Shown here: positions 1 through 10,790 of the stretch, piece after piece
Position numbering within the stretch: position 1 is the first letter of the stretch
Layout: each line of letters opens with the position of its first letter
DNA from: Azadirachta indica
Lineage: Eukaryota > Streptophyta > Magnoliopsida > Sapindales > Meliaceae
Assembly: GCA_022749755.1 (NCBI GenBank)
Contig: CM040441.1
Coordinates: 4,530,741 to 4,594,740, forward strand
Length of the DNA stretch: 64,000 bases
Direction of reading: 5' to 3'
The notes under the pieces: model-generated
Told to the model about the DNA's origin: nothing
Databases searched by the model: none
Seen by the model: only the letters and a program-made list of their open reading frames with translations
Position numbers and translations under genes: made by a program

Positions 1-887
1 ATTACTCATGTATGATTTTCATGTCTTTCAATCTTTGCACCCACATGTAAATACTCTTCATGGTGTCAGCAAACCCAAAGAACCCAAATTCCCTCATCTT
101 ATTTTGCCTTGAATTGAACAAATTAGTGTTTATTGACTATGTTATCATTTGTTTAATTCATGTTTATGAGATTTGAATATTTTATTATATGTGGCTAAAC
201 TTATTCTTTAGGGCAATGATTTAATCTATTGGAATCATTTATTTTCCGATATTGTGTTATTTTTTATTTGATATCTTGTATTGAGTATTTATCATGATGA
301 CTAATGTTTTTAAATATTTGGCTAGTATTAAAATGAAATGTGGATTGATTTAAACTGAGCAGTGAGTATCGTATTTAGATCGTATGACAAATACAATAAA
401 TTGCATGTTAGATAGAAATGTACTAACATGATTTACGTAGTTTAATTGAAAATTATCACTAAACGTAATACACTTTTATTTAATTAATTTTATATAGAGA
501 TATAGTGAATTATTTAGTGCAAAGTAGTTTCGATTGATCTTGAGAGAGACTGTCGAATAGGATAGGATAATTAACTAGCAATGCCGGTATCAAATCAGAA
601 TAACATCAATAGAAGAAGTGGATTTGACTAATTAAGATAAAATCATTGGCCCTAGATTTTTCCATTGATTGAATCTTTTAATTAATTTGTTAGGTAGTTA
701 ATTTTTATCTATTTTAATTTTCCATTCAAATTGATAATCGATTCTTAAAATAAATTCGAAATTAATTATCTTCGGTACTTAATTGGTTGCATTTCTCGTG
801 GGATTAACATTCTCTTGTCATTTTACTACTTGTTACGATCCCGTGCATTTGCGGGTATCATGCACATACTACACAAATCATACAACA
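1..887 (+). repeat. 5' LTR of element 1 (partial)
   Basis: Positions 105-887 match 4365-5155 (for example around 200-240 versus 4460-4500), ending in the same ATCATACAACA. That places this stretch as the right-hand part of the 5' LTR, directly in front of the primer binding site. The first roughly 100 bases have no counterpart in the 3' LTR and may be a separate insertion or allelic difference. Confidence 0.8.
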
Positions 888-893
888 AGTTTT

Positions 894-910
894 TGGCATT
901 GTTGCTGGGG
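894..910 (+). other. Primer binding site, tRNA-Asp type, decayed
   Basis: TGGCATTGTTGCTGGGG lies 6 nt after the LTR end. The complement of the 3' end of plant tRNA-Asp(GUC) would read TGGCGCCGTTGCCGGGG. The four differences (898, 899, 900, 906) are all C-to-T or G-to-A, as expected from deamination of methylated cytosines. The identification rests on known plant tRNA-Asp sequence and on the intact site of element 2. Confidence 0.75.
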
Positions 911-1115
911 AATGTTAAGTTCTTTTAATATCGATTTAGATTAATTTTGAATTTAATTTGAAGTTTTATTTTGTTTTTCTTGCAAGTGTCTTTTTCAGTG
1001 CATGAGAAAAGTTGGAAACGGAATTTTATTGCCATTCAATTATGAAATTGAAAGAACTTGTTGAAGGAACAGAAAAGAGAAGAGATAAGCGTTAAGACAA
1101 TCACAAGCTCGTACC

Positions 1116-2140
1116 ATGGAACCAAATATTGGAGATAATGTTAGGGCTGATGATCAGCATGCATTGATAGAGTATACAATTCCAATTGTCAATGGGGCCT
1201 CAAACAGCATAAGGAGATCGGCCATTCAAGCTAACAACTTCAAAATTGAACCAGTCATCATTCAGATTATCCAAATCTCAGTTCAGCTCAGCAGATTAGC
1301 TCTAAAGACCCGAATTCTCATATTGCAAATTTCTTGAAAATTTGCGATACTTTCAGACATAATAGCATGTCGGAGGACATGGTTAAATTGAGATTATTTC
1401 CGTTTTCACTTAGGGACAAGGCGAAGAGTTGGTTGAATTCACTTTCATTGGGTACTATCACCACTTAGGATGATTTGGCACAAAAAATTCTTGACAAAAT
1501 TCTTTTCGCCAGCAAAGACAATAAAGCTAAGAAATGATATCACCACTTTCACCCAGCATAAGATGGAGTCACTATATGAAACCTGTGAAAGGTACAAGGA
1601 ATTAATGAGATGATGCCTACACCATGGGTTACTTAAATGGCTTCAAGTGTAGACTTTCTATAATGGGTTGGGTGGTTCGACTCGAACACTTATTGATGCA
1701 GTAGCTGGAGGTGCTCTAATGGAGAAAACGATTGATGAGGCCTATGACTTGTTAGAGGAGATGGCCGCTAATGCTTATCAATGGCCCACAGAATGTTTAA
1801 CATCAAAAAAGATCTTCAGAGTTCGTGAAGTAGATAACGTTGTTGCACTTACTACTCAACTGACCACACTAACCAAGCAACTGGGAGCTATGACAGCAAA
1901 TTCCATCCAAACTCCTCAGATGGTTTATGAGTTATGTAGTTATAATCACTCAAGCACGAATTGTCTAGTTGGTAATTCATTTGCACCGTTATCCTCTAAA
2001 CAAGTTTCATATATGGGAACTACAATCAGTAGCAGAACAATCCGTATTTCAACACCTACAATCAAGGATGGCAAAATCATCCTGATTTCTCTTGGAGGGG
2101 AAATTAAAATTTCGTAAGACCACCACCTGCATTTCAAACT
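1116..2140 (+). pseudogene. gag polyprotein remnant (Ty3/gypsy)
   Basis: The reading frame opens at 1116 with MEPNIGDN, then breaks repeatedly. Recognisable gag core peptides follow in shifting frames: LRLFPFSLRDKAKSWLNSL near 1388-1445, a TLIDAVAGGALM-type segment near 1688-1720, and EAYDLLEEMAANAYQWP near 1740-1790. The same core, FPFSLRDKA, occurs in element 2. Stops at about 1336, 1468 and 1537 and several frame changes show it is dead. Gag would form the capsid of retrotransposon particles. Confidence 0.75.
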
Positions 2141-2266
2141 CAAGAGAAGAAAGTTAACTTAGAAGAATCTTTTGCATAGCTCACCCTGAACACTTCCAAG
2201 TTTATGACAAAGACTGAAACAACTTTGCAAAATTAAACGGCTTCCATTCAGAATTTGGAAGTGTAA

Positions 2267-3160
2267 ATGGGGCAACTTGCAAGTATGATGACAGAAAGAC
2301 AGCAAGGATCCTTGCCAAGTAATACCGAAATAAATCCCAAGGAGCAAGTGAAAGCCATTACACTTAGAAGTAACAAGCAACTTGGAGAACCACAATGCAA
2401 ATCGAAAGCACAAATAGAGGAACAACTTGAAACTTCAGTGTCAAACCAAACAAAAACAGAGGATGAGGCTGGTGAAGAGCAAATGGAAAGCACCATTAAC
2501 ACCTTTAAAGAGACAAACTTCTTAAGGCCATCACAAGGAGCATCAGCTCCTCAGAACAAAGATACCTCACCTTCACCATATGTGCCTTCGATCCTGTTTT
2601 CTCAACGTCTTCAGAAGAACAAGCTAGATAAGTAATTCTCCAAATTCCTTGATGTTTTCAAAAAGTTGCACATTAATATCTTTTTTACAGATGCATTTAA
2701 GCAAATGCCAAGTTATACAAAGTTTATGAAGGAGATACTATCAAATAAGAGGAAATTGGAGGAGAATGAGATGGTGACGCTAACAGAAGAATGCAGCGCA
2801 ATTTTGCAAAACAAGTTGCTTCCGCAATTGAAGGATTTAAGGAGTTTTACCATCCCTTGCACCATTAAAAAGTGTTATTTGGAAAAAACATTGTGTGACT
2901 CGGGTGCAAGTATTAATTTAATGCCTTTTTTATTTTCAGGAAATTGGAGCTTGGTGAAGCAAAGGCTACAACTATTTCACTTCAATTAGCGGATAGGTCA
3001 ATCAAGCATCCGAGAGGAATTATGGAAGATGTGGTAGGTAAGGTCGACAAATTCATATTTCCAGCTAACTTCATTATGTTGAATATGGAAGAAGATAGGG
3101 AAATACCACTTATTTTGGGAGACCATTTCTAACTACTGGCAGAACTCTTATAGATGTTTA
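2267..3160 (+). pseudogene. gag C-terminus and retropepsin-like protease remnant
   Basis: A polar linker (2267-2632) is followed by FMKEILSNKRKLEENEMV (about 2726-2776) and the aspartic-protease active-site block LCDSGASINLMP (about 2893-2928). The frame changes near 2935 and continues as KATTISLQLADRSIKHPRG and then LILGDHF (to about 3132). This is the typical gag-linker-protease order of Athila/Tat gypsy elements, where the protease cuts the polyprotein. The catalytic DSGA motif is intact, but the frame is broken by a stop near 2634 and a shift near 2935. Confidence 0.75.
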
Positions 3161-3275
3161 GCAGGGAAAGCTGGTTGTGAAAGTTCAAGATGAACAAATA
3201 GAGTTTAATATACTTAAGGCTCTCAAGTACCCTTTCGAAACTAATAGTTGTCTTAGGATGCACATTATTGACTGA

Positions 3276-3712
3276 ATGGTGCATGATACTTTCAAGGAAG
3301 AACATCCAAGAGAACCTCTAGAAGCTTGCATAGTTCATGCTAAATCTACAAATACGGAAGATGAAAGAATTGTTAAGTGTGCACGATATTTGGAAGCGTC
3401 ACCACCATTTCATCATGGGAAGCCTAAGTTTCAAGAGCTAGTAAGAAATCCAGATCCGTCCTTGTCAAATAATGTAAGTCATTACAAGCTTAAACTTAAA
3501 CCACTACTAGCTCATCTTCGATATGCTTACTTAAGCCCAAATTCTTCGTTTCCAGTAATCATTTCAGCATCACTAAGTGAATTGGAGGAAGAGAAGTTGC
3601 TCCGTGTGTTGAGGCACCATAAGGCATCAATTGAGTAGCCCATTACTGATATCAAGGGTATAAACCCTTCAATTTGTATGCATAAAATCCTTATGAAGGA
3701 GAACTTCAAGTG
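3276..3712 (+). pseudogene. Reverse transcriptase N-terminal fragment
   Basis: KLKPLLAHLRYAYLSPNSSF followed by LSELEEEKLLRVLRHHKASI (about 3490-3635), then a stop and, in frame, DIKGINPSICMHKILMKEN (about 3649-3702), is the conserved lead-in to gypsy RT. The similarity stops abruptly at about 3709 and the 3' LTR begins about 10 nt later. The catalytic RT core, RNase H and integrase were therefore deleted in one step. Confidence 0.75.
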
Positions 3713-3718
3713 TGAGGG

Positions 3719-5155
3719 TATTTAATAAGTGTGTAAAACATGTACTTATTATTCACTCTTAAACTTGTTTTGTTTGTTTAATCCTCAAGTTTTATTGGTA
3801 TTTGATGTGTCTTAGGTTTCATTGTGCAGATCATGAGAGAATCGACCATTAAAGGCGAATTTAATTCGAAATGATTGAATTCAGCTCAAAAAAGAAGATG
3901 TTCAAGGACCAACATATAAGAGAAGTACGAACCAAAATGCAAGACACCATGAGACCTAAGTGCAAAGTTGAGGGAACTTATCTGTAAGATTTTCAAACCT
4001 TACAGGTCAGTTTTACATGGCGTTGCTGCACCACCTCTTCCATCTCACTCGTGCACCCCGTTGTTTGTGGCACCCCAACACCTGCTGCAATCATTTTAGA
4101 TAGTTTTCAAACTTATTCTAAGCCCTACGATCATAAATGAAAGGTTAGATGTCAGAAATATTTAGGTTTTATATGTATTTTGGGTATAAAAGAGGGGAGC
4201 TACTTTTTAGGGAAGATTTTTTGTCTTGGAAGAAAAGAAAAGAAGAGAGAGAAGGAGAGAGGGAGAAATCTAGAGACAAAAGTTACATTTGGAAGAAGAG
4301 GAGGAAGGAAGCTTGATCTCTTGAAAGAAAAGGCTCTCCAAATCATAGTTTTATCTCTTCACTTATCTTATTTTGCCTTAAATTGAACAAATTAGTATTT
4401 ATTGACAATGTTATCATTTGTTGAATTCATGTTTATAAGATTTGAATATTTTATCATGTGTGGCTAAACTTATTATCTAAGGCAACGATTTAATCTATTG
4501 GAAGAAAACATTTTCTGATATTGTGCTGTTTTTTATTTGATATCTTGTATTGTGTATTTATCATGATGATTAATGCTTTTAAATAATTAGCTAGTATTTG
4601 AATAAAATGTGAATTGATATAAACTGAAAAGTGAGTATCGTATTTAGATCGTGTGATAAATAACGTAAATTACATGTTAAATAGAGATGTACTAATATGA
4701 TTTACGTAGTTTAATTGAAAATTATCACTAATTTTAATGCACTTTTATTTAATTAATTTTACATAGAGATATAGTGAATGATTAGGTGCGGAATAGTTTC
4801 GATTGATTTTGAGAGAGATTGTCGAATAGGATAAGATAATTAATTAGCAATGTTGATATCAAATCAGAATAACATTAATAAAAGAAGTGGATGCGACTAA
4901 TTAAAATAAAATCATTAGCCGTAAATATTTCCATTGCTTGAATGTTTTAATTAATTTGTTGAGTGGTTAACTTTTATCTATTTTAATTTCCCATTTAAAT
5001 TGATAATCGATTCTTCAAATAATTCAAAATTAATTATTTTCGGTACTTAATTGGTTGCATTTCTCGTGGGATTGACATCTTCTTATCGTTTTACTACTTG
5101 TTTTGATTTCGTGCACTTGTGGGTATCGCACACACATTATGCAAATCATACAACA
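3719..5155 (+). repeat. 3' LTR of element 1
   Basis: It begins after a purine-rich AGTGTGAGGG tract that fits a polypurine tract and ends with ATCATACAACA, as the 5' LTR does at 887. The length is about 1.44 kb. The start is inferred, because the expected TG has decayed to TA. A TATA box at 4185 and a purine-rich leader follow in the order expected for U3-R-U5. Confidence 0.7.
4185..4192 (+). promoter_or_regulatory. LTR TATA box
   Basis: TATAAAAG sits in the middle of the LTR and is followed by a GA-rich leader (4225-4320). Element 2 has the same arrangement on the other strand. It is probably the core promoter of the retrotransposon; activity is unknown. Confidence 0.55.
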
Positions 5156-6110
5156 ATGCATAAAATTGAAAAAAAAATTTGTGAAATTTGTGTGCGGTGT
5201 GCTAAAACAAGTAAAATTAAGCATGATCAATAGAATCAATCAACACAAACAATCATCATAGCATCATGAAAACAACATTTTGCAATCTACCACCTTTCAT
5301 AATTTGCCACATTTGACAGTTGAAATAAACATTGTCCCCAATGTTTAACTACAAAATAAATACAAAGTAAGCATATTCCAATGTCTAAACTAAATTTCTC
5401 TTATAAATAGCTCACTTAGACATTTCATCAAATACTTCCAAGCCCAATTACCAATTCAATGCATGCATAATTACTCCTCTATCAATTTCACAACTCAACT
5501 TATCAAAGAATTGTCATAAGAGCAGCACCCAATTTCCAATTTCCACTTTCCAATTTCCACCAACAAGCTAAAAATGCCCAAATTGATTATTTTTATCGAA
5601 TAAAAAATTTGGTTTAGTCATAAAAAACTTACTTGCAATGATAAAAGCAAGAGCTTGCTTGGATTTGATGGAATTGGATTGCATTGTGTTGATTGTGAAT
5701 TTTGTGCGTTTGATTAGATTTTAGGAAAATGAGAAATTGTTAAAGCAAATGTGTTTGAAAGTGAATTTCTGTAGATTGGGAAGTGTTTAGAGGATGAATT
5801 TTTGGTTTAGATTTGTAAAATAAAGGTTTGTCTTTAAAGGAAAAGAAAGAGGATATTAACTTATGCAAGAGAAGCAAAAGCACACAAAAAGAATTTGGGA
5901 AAAAAATATATACCCCACATGAGTTACAAGGGCACGCAGCCTTACGTGGGTGCACACTTGCTTTTGTATTGAGGCTAAAAATACACTTAGTTTGTGTTTT
6001 TTCTCTTTGTTCCTTAGCCAAAATTCTAATTCATGCTCGAAAAATAATTCTACACCTACAATCATAAATAACCCAAATGAAAAGAAAATTTAATCACAAA
6101 TTCAATTAAA
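5156..6110. other. No gene seen; probable 3' non-coding part of element 2
   Basis: AT-rich sequence between the end of element 1 and the first recognisable piece of element 2. Open frames here are short and unlike any family I know. It is probably the region downstream of integrase in element 2 (minus strand). No copy of the TGATACG LTR end of element 2 was found, so its 3' LTR is missing or was displaced, possibly by insertion of element 1. Confidence 0.4.
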
Positions 6111-6214
6111 CTAAACTAAAACGGATAGAAAACTTGGGTTGCCTCCTAAGATGTACTTGGTTTAATGTCCCTAGTTGGATTTGGCCGTTTAATTCAATCA
6201 ACTGGGATCCTCAA

Positions 6215-6335
6215 GTGGAAAATTTGCCATGTTCCATCCTTCCTCTTAAAATAATGCCTCAGCTTTTGGCCGTTCATGCGAAACAATCTCCTATCTTTAT
6301 CCTTTAAATTAACCTTGTTAAGATATAATACTCCT
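6215..6335 (-). pseudogene. Integrase C-terminal tail remnant
   Basis: Read on the minus strand, this gives KVNLKDKDRRLFRMNGQKLR followed by HYF. It matches the closing FKVNGQRLKHY motif that ends many plant gypsy polyproteins. It is separated from the protease by only about 200 bases, so RT, RNase H and the integrase core have been deleted. Just downstream, 6130-6160 resembles the conserved sequence after pol in this lineage. Confidence 0.6.
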
Positions 6336-6559
6336 TAAGTTTTGAACAACACCAACTTTCATGAGTTTAACTTGCCCAGAATCAACTCTAGTCTTGATCT
6401 TTTCTTCTTCTTTTTAAAAAATTTTGGCATCCTTATATGCCTCTTACCAAGACTCATCCATCTCATTTCTATCTATATCCACTACATCATTTTTTTATGA
6501 TATCTACCCTATAAAAAGTGCTTGTGTTGTTTGAAGCTTTATTGTCACGGTAAATATTA

Positions 6560-7113
6560 AACTTGACTTCTTTTTTATCAACTTTCAATGTCATCTTACC
6601 ATATTATACATCAATTAAAGCTCCGCCTATACCTAGGAAAGGTTGCCCAAGAATAAAGGAGATTTCTTGGTCTTTCTTCATGTCCAGCACCACAAAATCA
6701 ACTGGGAAAATGAATTTATTCACCTTGAATAACACATCTTCTATAACTCTCAAAGGATAAGTGATAGACCTATTTGCCATTTATAAGAAGATAGTCGTTG
6801 GCCTCGCTTTACCAAGGCCTAACTTCCAGAAAATTGAGAGCAACATTAAATTGATGCTTGCCCCAAGATCACACAATGCCTTCTCAAAGTTTGATTTCTT
6901 AATAAGGAAAGTACTTGCATCTTTCTCTCTTCTAGGCAACTTCTGTTGAATAATAAAGCTAAATTCCTCCATTAACTTCACCATCTCATACTCCTCCAAA
7001 TGCCGTTTCTTAGACATTACTTTCTTTATGAATTTCACATAATTGGACATTTGCTCAAGTATGTCTACAAATGGAATGTTGATATGAAGCTTTTTGAATA
7101 TTTCAAGGAACAT
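6560..7113 (-). pseudogene. Retropepsin-like protease remnant of element 2
   Basis: The frame 7113-6781 encodes MSNYVKFIKKVMSKKRHLEE, then ALCDLGASINLML, then WKLGLGKARPTTIFL. It is collinear with the element 1 protease. The catalytic DSGA has become DLGA, so the active-site Ser is replaced by Leu. The homology continues at 6780-6560 as a second piece with KVNKFIFPVDFVVLDM. It is a non-functional protease domain of the gag-pol precursor. Confidence 0.7.
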
Positions 7114-7179
7114 GGAAAATTGAGCATCAAGTTTCTTCTTTTGGAATCTCGAAGGGAAAGGTAATTATGGTATAATTAT

Positions 7180-8591
7180 AGGAGGGTTGTCTAGAAATGA
7201 AATCCCATGCAGCTTAGATTCTACCATTAGTGCTTCTTCTTCAACTTCCTTCTCATTCACTTCACTCTTCTTCATCTTATCTTCCTTAGCTTCATTCCCC
7301 TTACATTTAGATGGTTTTAACTCTCTACCACTCCTAAAACTTATAGCCTTACATTACTCTTTTGGGTTTACCTCTGTGTCACTTGGAAATTTTCCATAAT
7401 GAAGAGACTTAATTGATGTAGCCAGTTAGCCAACTTGCACTTTCAAGGATTTTACTATTGCTCTTATATTTATCGTATGAGTTTCCATGTTATCCAACCT
7501 AGCTTCATCTTTGTTGAACTAATTTCTAGTCTTCATAATGGATGTGCTCAAGTGGTCTTTCAAAGATAGCTTTTTTTCAACCATGGGCTATTGTTGAAAT
7601 CCCTGTGGTGGTGGTGGTGGCATTACATTGCTTACATTGCCAAAGGAAAGATTTTCATGGCTTCGTAGTCCTGAATGGTAATAGGTTGGCACACTGTTAC
7701 TTGGTCGAAAGTTATAGTTCCGATTGTTGATGTATTAACACTATTCATACTCAAAATCTTCATCAGCATACGAAGAGTTAGCACTCATTGCTTTCTCTTG
7801 ACTTGAAGAAGCCTCCCTTGTGGTAAGGTTTTAATTTAGTTTGTCAAAGATGCTACTTGGGCTGAAAGTGTTACCATTTGATCTACCTCACGAACTCTCG
7901 CAACTCTTTTCACAATATACCTCTCACTTGGCTATTGGTAGTTGTTACACGTTATTGCTTCAAGCAAAGCATAGGCTTCTGCAGCCGCCTTGGATAGCAA
8001 AGTACCACTAGCTGTTGCATCTACAATTGTGCGAGTTTGCCCATTCAATCCATTATAGAACAGTTATATTTGAAACCAATCTTAGTACCTATGTTGAGGA
8101 CACTTTCGAATTAAATCCTTAAATCACTCCCAAGACAAATATAATGGTTCAAAGTTAAGCTGTGTGAATTGTGCAATTTCGCCCTTCAACTGTGAAATCT
8201 TTAATGATAAAAAGAATTTTGTGAGTAACGTTTCAACTAATTCGATACTTCCTAGTTATAAGGATTACAGCCAACTTGTTGCCTTGTCTCTTAATGAAAA
8301 TGGAAACAATCTCATTTGAATCACGTCTTGATCCACTCCATTCATTTTATCGATGTCACACACCTTCAAAAATATGGTCAAGTGGATGTTAGGACCTTCA
8401 TAAGATAAAACACCATACTAATTTTGCTAAACCATGTTAATCAAAGCCAGTTTGAGCTCAAAATTATCATCATTGATGGCTTGCCAACAAATTCCCGAGT
8501 AATTATCATTAACCATAGGCTGAAAATAATCTCAAAGTACTTTTGGTTGTTGAGGTTATGGCAGAGGCTGTTGATTTTCTTCATTTGCCAT
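7180..8591 (-). pseudogene. gag polyprotein remnant of element 2
   Basis: It begins with MANEENQQPLPQPQQP at 8591, about 200 nt after the primer binding site. Gag core peptides QMRLFPFSLRDKATSWL (about 8310-8260) and TIVDATASGTLLSKAAAEAY (about 8030-7970) follow, then a frame-broken linker toward the protease. Many stops are present. The order and spacing match gag of element 1. Confidence 0.7.
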
Positions 8592-8783
8592 GTTTCTCGA
8601 TCTACTCCTTCTTTCTTTTCTCAATCGATAAAAGTTTGCTCAATCTCTAGATAAAATGCAACAAGTTCAAGGCTTCTCGCTCTTCACATGCACCTTTAAA
8701 ACTTAAATGAAACAAAAGTTAAAACCTAAATCAAAATCAAGCTACTCAATCGTAATGTTAAAAAAACTAAAAAATTCTTAGTT

Positions 8784-8799
8784 CCAAGCAACGGCGCCA
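8784..8799 (-). other. Primer binding site, tRNA-Asp type, well preserved
   Basis: On the plus strand CCAAGCAACGGCGCCA. The last 12 bases, GCAACGGCGCCA, are the 3' end of plant tRNA-Asp. It lies 6 nt inside the LTR end (TGATACG at 8806). This fixes the element's orientation as minus and the priming tRNA. Confidence 0.8.
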
Positions 8800-8805
8800 A
8801 AAACT

Positions 8806-9985
8806 TGATACGTTCTTATATATCCAGTAAGTATATGAGGTCGTACAAATAGTAAGTAAAAAGAAAGGGTTGTCGTATCCACAAGGACTAAGTTTTTGAA
8901 TTTTTAATTATGTATGGAGACTAAGGTAGATTAACTTTATGTAGGCATTTAAAAATTATAAGAGTAAGCAAATATAATTGAAAATTATAGAAAGGGCAAC
9001 TAAATTGATTAACAAAATTAAAAACTAACAAATTAAGCTAACTAGAAAAAGAATGTGCAGAAATTGATATGAAAATTAGTTATAAGATTTCAATTTCACC
9101 TAAACCTTGCCATATCTCTTCTAATTTCGGAATTTGCTAAGTTTTTATTTTTAATACACTAATCACAAGTTCTAAGTAACCTTGTTTCCTCTTCCGAGTG
9201 TAGAACTAGGTTTATGTTTAGCTAAATCAATCGATATCCTTATCTGACTAAGTTAGCTTAATGCTCCTTAAATCCAACTGGTTATTAATTCTTAAAAGAT
9301 AATTCATCTCTTGGTTCATTAAATCCTAAGTATTAACGTGATTATCAAATCATTAATATTCTCGCAAACTCTCAATATACTAGATTGAGTTTTTCAAATG
9401 CTATGAACAATTTAGACTATCCCTAATACCAATTTATTCATGTTTGATCTAATAATTCTTTACACAATAAATCATTAGCATTAAGTACAAGAAAAATCCA
9501 AGTGATTAAAAATAAATAACAGTAACAAATTCCTTCATTAGTCAAAACCTGATAGATTAAGTTATATCAAAATCTTATAACATAAAAATTTAGGCTAATA
9601 TATCAACAATCAAACACAAATCCATAATGAAATTGATCATTTTTTTAATAATCTAACATTAAATAAAATGAATTCCAAAACAAAGTGAGAGTTTGAGAAA
9701 AAAAATCTAATAATGAAAGGCTAAATCAATCTTCAAATCTTCTTCCAAAGGCTTTCAAGCTTGATTCTTCCCTTTCTCTCTCTAAAAACCCTTTTGTTCT
9801 TCTCTCCCTCTCTCTAAAAAAAGTTCTTTTTCTATTCTTGGATGCCCCTTTTTATATGGTCACTCAAGTTCCAAAATCTGGGAAATCTAGGATAAACCAA
9901 ATCTAGCCATAAAAAGCTGATCCAAGGGTTGAATTTTCAGTCCAAATTATTCCATAGCAGCGCGGCTAAGTTTATATATATTTCT
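8806..9985 (-). repeat. 5' LTR of element 2 (outer end uncertain)
   Basis: The inner end is the TG of TGATACG at 8806, next to the primer binding site. A TATA box lies at 9849-9856 (minus) and a GA-rich leader at about 9830-9720. No clear outer terminus or flanking duplication was found. The MITE at 9986-10118 may be inserted in its U3. Confidence 0.55.
9849..9856 (-). promoter_or_regulatory. LTR TATA box of element 2
   Basis: TATAAAAA on the minus strand, followed downstream by a purine-rich leader with GAGAGAGGGAGAG. The arrangement is the same as in the LTR of element 1. Confidence 0.5.
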
Positions 9986-10118
9986 GGGGTAGGATCAACA
10001 GTTCCTTTTTTTTACATAAAATTTTACATCAATTATAAACTGTCGAATATAAGGACATCAAATGGTTTACAATTGATATAAAATTTTGTGTAAAAAAATG
10101 GAGCTGCTGATCTTGCCC
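9986..10118. mobile_element. 133-bp palindromic MITE
   Basis: The left arm (9986-10040) and the reverse complement of the right arm (10065-10118) align almost end to end: GGGTAGGATCAACAGTTCC versus GGGCAAGATCAGCAGCTCC, then TTTTTTTACA followed by AAAATTTTA on both sides. The arms are about 54 nt with roughly 85% match and a loop of about 25 nt. TA-rich sequence flanks both ends, so a TA-type target duplication is possible but cannot be read uniquely. No coding capacity. Confidence 0.7.
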
Positions 10119-10140
10119 ATATATATATATATATATATAT
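10119..10140. repeat. (AT)n microsatellite
   Basis: Uninterrupted AT dinucleotides directly against the right end of the MITE. Confidence 0.85.
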
Positions 10141-10684
10141 TCACCCATCAAGTTTGCAGTTATGACCACTAGTAATGACTCTTTCGATAACACGGATTCC
10201 TATTTCTCAATTATATCCCATGATCAAGGCAGTTAATTAAATCTTATGAAACCATTTTATAGAAGTTCATTGATATCTTCTTTTTAAGAGCAAATCGACT
10301 TCGATTCTTGAATAATCCACATTGCTTTCACTTCTAAGGTAACGCAAGATTCTTTTTTTATGTAGAAAAGGCCCATATTAAGAATTATAATTTTGCGTAT
10401 GGGCAATACCTCAATATCTTGTTCATTTGCAATAAAATATTTTCTTTGTCTGACAGTAAAAAAGAAAGAATGCTTTTTTGGAGAGAAATACTATTTCACC
10501 AATCTAGTCACAAGTATTTAATATACTCATACCTAACGACTGTTTACAAAGTAGTGACAAAAGGTATAACTTATACATGTCTATTGATCTTCCAGAGATC
10601 TACCTAAAACAATAACTTAATTTTGGCATATTATAAATCTATTCCATTTGTGTTATCTTTTTAGCTACTCCAAGGAGTTCAAGC
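10141..10684. other. No gene seen
   Basis: AT-rich sequence with only short open frames and no recognisable domain. It may include the outer part of the LTR of element 2. Confidence 0.4.
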
Positions 10685-10790
10685 AAGAACTTAGATGCCG
10701 AATTCATATATGACTCAGGCCATGTAAATCGTATTAAGGCTTTAATTCCTAGTCGGCCAACGATATAACACCAGTAGTCTTTTAACTTCT
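10685..10790 (+). pseudogene. Subtilisin-like protease relic 1 (C-terminal fragment)
   Basis: Read in one frame, this gives SSSKNLDAEFIYDSGHVNRI followed by KALIPS. It closely resembles the NPDAEFAYGSGHINPxKAxNPG block after the catalytic Ser of plant subtilases. A second piece, GQRYNTSSLL (10753-10782), matches the following FLCGQGYNTSSLR motif but with the intermediate GLVYD part deleted. The rest of the gene is absent. It sits in the first copy of the duplicated block, about 0.7 kb downstream of the secreted-protein pseudogene. Confidence 0.6.

Larger units (their letters stand above)
1..5155 (+). mobile_element. Ty3/gypsy LTR retrotransposon (element 1), internally deleted
   Basis: A decayed gypsy element of the Athila/Tat style. 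It has a partial 5' LTR at the window edge (1-887), a primer binding site resembling plant tRNA-Asp (894-910), gag and protease remnants (about 1116-3160), a short N-terminal piece of reverse transcriptase (about 3490-3710), and a 3' LTR (about 3719-5155). The two LTRs align by eye from about position 105 and about 4365 onward, with many substitutions. The first 100 bases do not match the other LTR. Most of RT and all of RNase H and integrase are missing, so the copy is not autonomous. Every coding part contains stops or frameshifts. The left end of the element lies outside the window. Confidence 0.85.
6115..9985 (-). mobile_element. Ty3/gypsy LTR retrotransposon (element 2), internally deleted
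   Basis: Reading on the minus strand: a 5' LTR (from at least 9985 down to 8806), a well-preserved tRNA-Asp primer binding site (8799-8784), gag (8591 to about 7700), protease (7113 to about 6560), an integrase tail (about 6330-6215), then non-coding sequence. RT and most of integrase are absent. The two elements share gag and protease motifs, so they belong to one lineage. The LTR differs from that of element 1, though both have a TATA box and a purine-rich leader. The outer border of the LTR could not be fixed; by analogy with element 1 it may reach about 10.3 kb. Confidence 0.8.

Noticed and set aside
4180..4386. 68-aa Arg/Lys/Glu-rich plus frame
   Set aside because: It is the purine-rich LTR leader just after the TATA box, not a protein gene.
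5740..6067. Overlapping frames on both strands (93, 79 and 69 aa)
   Set aside because: They overlap each other, lack homology and lie in the non-coding end of element 2.
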